DNA of 64,000 nt from Pelobates cultripes. Its lineage: Eukaryota; Chordata; Amphibia; Anura; Pelobatidae. The stretch lies in the NCBI GenBank assembly GCA_933207985.1, contig OW240914.1:136848780-136912779 (forward strand), in the 5' to 3' direction. The translations under genes and the position numbers were made by a program. This document shows positions 59,640 through 64,000 of the stretch, piece after piece. Below the pieces are notes generated by a model. That model made no database searches. It saw only the letters and a list, made by a program, of their open reading frames with translations, and was not told the origin of the DNA. Numbering within the stretch: position 1 is the first letter of the stretch; every line of letters begins with the position of its first letter.

Positions 59640-60080
59640 TGGAGTGCCAGAGGACTTTCTAGTATTGCAGCAGTATTTAAAGGGATATCGGCACACACAG
59701 ACTTTGAAAAAGCCCGTCCAGGGTGAAACGTGTAAGTCACGTGGTGCCGACAAAATGTATCTGGTGTTCAGGGAGGTGAAGTACCAAGCAAGACAATCGG
59801 TGGACGGTGAACTCGACAGTGATACACCCCATGAACTGTGAGCCAGGCACATAGGATGTGTATGGTGGCAGTTTCTCACCTAATAATATTACACCATTGT
59901 AAGTTTCTCTCCCCCCAGATGGTTATTTGAATTATACTCCTAGAAGTTTTGGAGAAGCCTGGAAGGGGTGACTCCATTGCCAATGTGGACTATATGAGTG
60001 AAATCATCATAAAGAAACTTTTCAGAACAATATCTATATATACACACATTTTGTGTATTGCAAAATAAGTTCTGTAATAC
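59640..60080 (+). other. Possible Penelope-like terminal region with GAAACG hairpin core
   Basis: AAAAAGCCCGTCCAGGGTGA followed by AACGTGTAAGTC near 59705-59740 has the stem-loop plus GAAACG layout of the dispersed family. Coding content is absent. The link to Penelope-like elements is inference. Confidence 0.3.
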
Positions 60081-60510
60081 TTAATTATACCCAATTGTGT
60101 GCGCTAACTCATTTGATTGTACAATGGTAAAATGTAACCTAGTATCACACCCTTTCCCACTCCCACTGATCCTCCAAAACACACAATTCGCCCCTGGTAT
60201 GAACCCTAGAGACTTCGTACACTTCGAGACTAATGACTTAGCTCAAATATACCAATTTTACACCAACCAACAGCTCATACCCTTTGTGGACCTCCCTCAA
60301 CACACCCTATTCACAACCCACGACTTCTTCCAATACATCCAAATTAGCTTTATCAGTGAACCCACTTACAAATGAGCCAGCATTACCCTGCTAACACCTC
60401 TTGAAAAAGCGTGTGTCAAGTTACCTATACAAAAAGGATAAATCTCTGCAATATACTCCCATAGTACAAGACCACATAGTACAAGACCACTCAGGAAGGC
60501 TCGTTGCCCT

Positions 60511-61395
60511 ACAAAGACAAAATGTATATCAAACCACACAACGTGAAAAGGTAATAGATATGCAGAAAATACAACCTGAGCTTGTCAGTATAATCAGGTG
60601 GTATCTAAAAGCATAAGATAAAATACAACATAGTGTAATCTGTATAAAAACAATAAGAATAGGGCAAAACAGACTATCACTCACATTATGCAGAGCCGTC
60701 CCAGGCTCTGTATTGTAGGCTCAAAGGTGCCAATACAGGCAAACAAAATTCCCAGAAAGTGGATGGAGAAGTTGCTCAAAAGATATATATTTATTAAGTA
60801 AAATTCAAAATTATAAAAGCTCGAGGTAATAGGGGAGTGGAATCCAGACCATGCAAACAAAAGGATATCCACTTACCCCAAACAGCAACCAAGAGCAAGT
60901 GCATAGAATGAACACAAATAAAAATAATAATAAAATACAGCTAGGTAACAGCTGCTGTTACCTAGCTGTATTTTATTATTATTTTTATTTGTGTTCATTC
61001 TATGCACTTGCTCTTGGTTGCTGTTTGGGGTAAGTGGATATCCTTTTGTTTGCATGGTCTGGATTCCACTCCCCTATTACCTCGAGCTTTTATAATTTTG
61101 AATTTTACTTAATAAATATATATCTTTTGAGCAACTTCTCCATCCACTTTCTGGGAATTTCGTTTGCCTGTATTGGCACCTTTGAGCCTACAATACAGAG
61201 CCTGGGACGGCTCTGCATAATGTGAGTGATAGTCTGTTTTGCCCTATTCTTATTGTTTTTATACAGATTACACTATGTTGTATTTTATCTTATGCTTTTA
61301 GATACCACCTGATTATACTGACAAACTCAGGTTGTATTTTCTGCATATCTATTACCTTTTCACGTTGTGTGGTTTGATATACATTTTGTCTTTGT
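60511..61395. repeat. 885-bp near-perfect palindrome
   Basis: Arms 60511-60952 and 60954-61395 are reverse complements around a single T at 60953. I counted two mismatches in 442 bp. With a unique tail to 61498 it forms an insertion flanked by TCGTTGCCCTACA at 60501-60513 and 61499-61511. Mirror-image 60- and 63-codon frames on opposite strands follow from the symmetry. Confidence 0.97.
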
Positions 61396-61498
61396 TATTC
61401 ACGTTTTATTGTGTTTGGGGAAACACTTTTATATCTTCCACCACTTTTATCTTTAGATTTACGAAGCGCCTATACACTAGTTTTTTGTCTTTTTTGTA
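60514..61498. mobile_element. Palindromic retro-insertion in L1, 13-bp TSD
   Basis: An inverted dimer of one sequence, the left copy being shorter by about 103 bp. The identical 13-bp duplications and the L1 coding resuming on the right show a real insertion unit. The monomer shares a block with the nested element at 44.1-44.4 kb. Penelope-like elements often insert as inverted or tandem partial copies; the class is otherwise unproven. Confidence 0.7.
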
Positions 61499-62855
61499 TC
61501 GTTGCCCTACATGTCAGCTTGGGAGAGGGGCATAGGCCCCATTGGAGACCCCAATGACTGGATAGCAATTTGGACAGCCACGGCAACGTTATCAATATGC
61601 GTTAATTACAAGGAACAGGCATACAAAACACTTTTACGATGGTACCTAACCCCACTTTGCCTAAAACAAATGAAACAGTCAGACCAAGACCTTTGCTGGA
61701 AAGGGTGTGGTCACAAAGGCACATACATCCACCTCTGGTGGGAATGCACTCAGATAGCGACATTGTGGCAACGGGTAGCGCAGCTCACATCACAAGTACT
61801 GCACACAGATATTCCGATGAACACATGGTTGTGGCTCCTCTTTAGGCCTGTTAAAAACACTCCATGTGCACAAAACAAATTAGTCACCAAACTAGCACTA
61901 GCTACGAGACGGGCAATCGCAAAGAAATGGGGCAGCCCAGACATCCTTACTCTTGACTTGGTAGAAACACAAAATAAATGACGGCATTAAAATAGACAAA
62001 CTCTCTGCTCTTGTAAGTGACACCACCAAACACTTCGATAAAGTATGGGAACCCTGGCTATATGAATTGTCACTTCCCCTATAAACCGTTCTCCCTGGGG
62101 GAGGGCGAGGCAGGAGGGGAACCTCGGGGAGGCCCCCCAGCGAGCCCGCTCCACCCTCTCATGTACCTTTTTGACCTTCCTTACTCTCTCCCCCTTTTTA
62201 ATTTTTTTTTATCCCTTTCTCTCCTTGTCCCCATTGCCCATGTACCCAACCCAGCATTACCCACCTAAACCCCTACCCCATATCCTTTCGTCCCCCATCT
62301 CCCTGCCTCTCTACTCAACCAACTTGCAATCGTTTGCAGTTACACAAACCTCTCTGGAAATAGCCAAACCGAAAACTACCACTCACTAACAACATGGGCT
62401 ATCCCCTCCACCACACTCTACGGCTTCAAGGGCCACGGGTCCTCAATTCATTACATACAGCTATCGACACACCCATACCTTGCATTCTAAAACACACATT
62501 TGTGTACCCCCCTTGAGCCTGCTAATAAGTTCAACGGTAATAGACTCCAGATCACAGACTCCCGTTACTATCACCACCGATATGGTCCTCACCGTTCTTC
62601 AGCTATTATGGCATTCCCCTGAGTTGATGTAACAATGTGCATCTCACTACCCCAGGCTGGTACTTGGAAACCCGACACAAATGAATGGCCAACAATATGA
62701 TTACATGTTATTTTTGTGTGCAATGTTGCCTAATAACTTTATGCTACTTGGAAACGCAGCCTATCCGATGTAACGTCCTTATTTTTCTTTTCTGTAATTT
62801 CCTTCAATGTTGAACTTTCAAAAATGAAAAATATCATAAAGAATTTATAAAAAAT

Positions 62856-62908
62856 GACAGGACCCCTGCACCCAGACCACCCCATAGGTAACTTTAGTGG
62901 TCCTTTAA
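62856..62908. mobile_element. T2-like MITE remnant
   Basis: ACAGGACCCCTGCACCCAG at the left and TTTAGTGGTCCTTTAA at the right. The left TTAA is lost. Confidence 0.5.
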
Positions 62909-64000
62909 TACTTGTACAGTATCTCAGATGGTTGTCAGTGAGATGGCAATGTAGCAGAAACTCACTGTAGCCTGAGAAGTATGAAGTATATTCTAAAAGA
63001 CTTCTTGTTGTTATACATTCTGAATCCTGGAGGGTGCCAGAATACAATATAAGGGACATTTTTTCCAAGCACCATATTCACGTACGCTCTTTGCATTCGT
63101 TATAGTGCAGGACTTTTGGTGTCTCCATTCTCTATAATGCTTATAATTTCAGTGATTTGCACACAAAAAGCCCACCTGACTGATGACATCACATTGCCAG
63201 AAATGCAGAACATGAACCATGAGCATTGTTTTTTCCTTTCTTGCACATTTTTTAACATCACATGAAAGTGTATATCTACAGACCTACAGGTCTCTTTGTA
63301 TTACTAATCCAAACGCTATCCTGGTGTCAGCAAGTGTGTAAATAATATTCAGCACTTTTAAGGGCACTGTTTAAGAAATGTTCAATAAATATATATGATA
63401 TGCAAATAACCTTATCTCTGTGCCTTGGGCATGTATAGGTAGCAATATGAGATCATATAGCTGAGGTTATTGGGTGCACAAGGCTGTAATTTGCAGAGGG
63501 ACTTGCATCAGACAGACACTGTGCACTCTGCTCTAACCGCAGCTGTGACTGTCTGTCTACATTCAGAACCCCCCACCCCACATTTCAGTCATTTATCCTA
63601 ATCTCTGCCCTCAATGCTCCTGAAAGTATGAGATACAGATCAGCCTTATCTACTTTAAAGGTTATTCTTTAAGTTTAAATAGGACACATTTTGTTCATTA
63701 TAATGCATATGTATTTTATTTTCACTGTATACTTGTAGAGAGCATTAAAGATTACATTATGACTTTTAACAAGTATAAAAGGCCACAGTGCATAAACTCT
63801 GAGAATAGATTATACGTGCTGGTTTTCCACAGCTTTTAATTTGTAAATGGAATTTTAATTTTGCATGCTGTAAATCAAAATCAAACTAAAAGGTAATAAT
63901 TTAATCTCAGAGTAATTATATCTGCTATAACTATCTGCTATATAATTATCTTAGAAAAGCACATGTATAACTCATTGAAGTGTGACTGGGCTAAAATCTT
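62909..64000. other. Gene-free stretch
   Basis: AT-rich DNA with no recognised coding exon, RNA gene or complete element. Confidence 0.5.

Larger units (their letters stand above)
60081..62400 (+). pseudogene. L1-type LINE ORF2 3' part, interrupted by a palindromic insertion
   Basis: The left part near 60180-60350 reads FAPGMNPRDF, then FVDLPQHTLFTTHDFFQYIQ, as in L1 ORF2 C-terminal regions. The right part 61502-61981 is an open frame of 159 codons with YKTLLRWYLTPLCL, DLCWKGCGHKGTYIHLWWEC and AIAKKWGSPD, the L1 tail with its Cys/His-type segment. The parts are separated by the insertion at 60514-61498. A G/C-rich to CT-rich 3' UTR follows. Stops occur on the left side. The 3' end is not defined. 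Confidence 0.75.

Noticed and set aside
60681..61225. Two near-identical 60-63 codon peptides on both strands
   Set aside because: A consequence of the palindrome; no domain recognised.

Overview
The window is vertebrate nuclear DNA, most likely from an anuran amphibian. It has two multi-exon genes with GT-AG introns, poly(A) signals, and a dense load of frog-type transposable elements: T2-like MITEs with TTAAAGG ends, hAT elements with 8-bp target duplications, L1, CR1 and a CR1/L2-group LINE, a Tc1/mariner fragment and many microsatellites. I could not identify the species. I found no rRNA, tRNA, CRISPR array or bacterial gene.

Two genes are supported. CHMP7 (ESCRT-III, nuclear-envelope sealing) lies on the minus strand from 38041 down to 27593, in ten coding exons that join in frame to 424 codons. 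GINS4/SLD5 (replicative CMG helicase) lies on the plus strand, with an inferred non-coding first exon ending at 39110 and seven coding exons from 41125 to 52687 that join in frame to 223 codons. The genes are head to head across about 3.1 kb. The stretch at about 38.6-39.1 kb looks like a shared promoter, with an E2F-type site next to the GINS4 first exon and a palindromic YY1-like site.

Layout: 1-4.4 kb is minisatellite DNA, an inverted repeat and an antisense L1 5' fragment. 4.4-8.1 kb is a T2-like MITE split by a 3.5-kb hAT. 8.1-14.3 kb is diverged repeat DNA with a pogo-like element. 14.3-17.4 kb is a 3.1-kb hAT carrying satellites and a nested hAT. 18.3-19.0 kb is a small hAT. 19.5-22.9 kb is a degenerate CR1/L2-group LINE whose ORF starts with a 2A-like motif. 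23-27 kb holds an antisense L1 and repeats. 27.6-38.0 kb is CHMP7. 38.6-53.1 kb is the promoter and GINS4. 53-64 kb is intergenic, with T2-like elements, foldback repeats and an L1 interrupted by an almost perfect 885-bp palindrome.

The most notable observations are the palindromic insertion at 60.5-61.5 kb, the 2A-like LINE N-terminus, the CHMP7 model lacking the usual C-terminal leucine-rich helix, opposite-orientation T2-like copies flanking GINS4 exon 5, and a dispersed GAAACG hairpin that may be a decayed Penelope-type hammerhead. All gene identities rest on reading translations against remembered family sequences; no database search was run.
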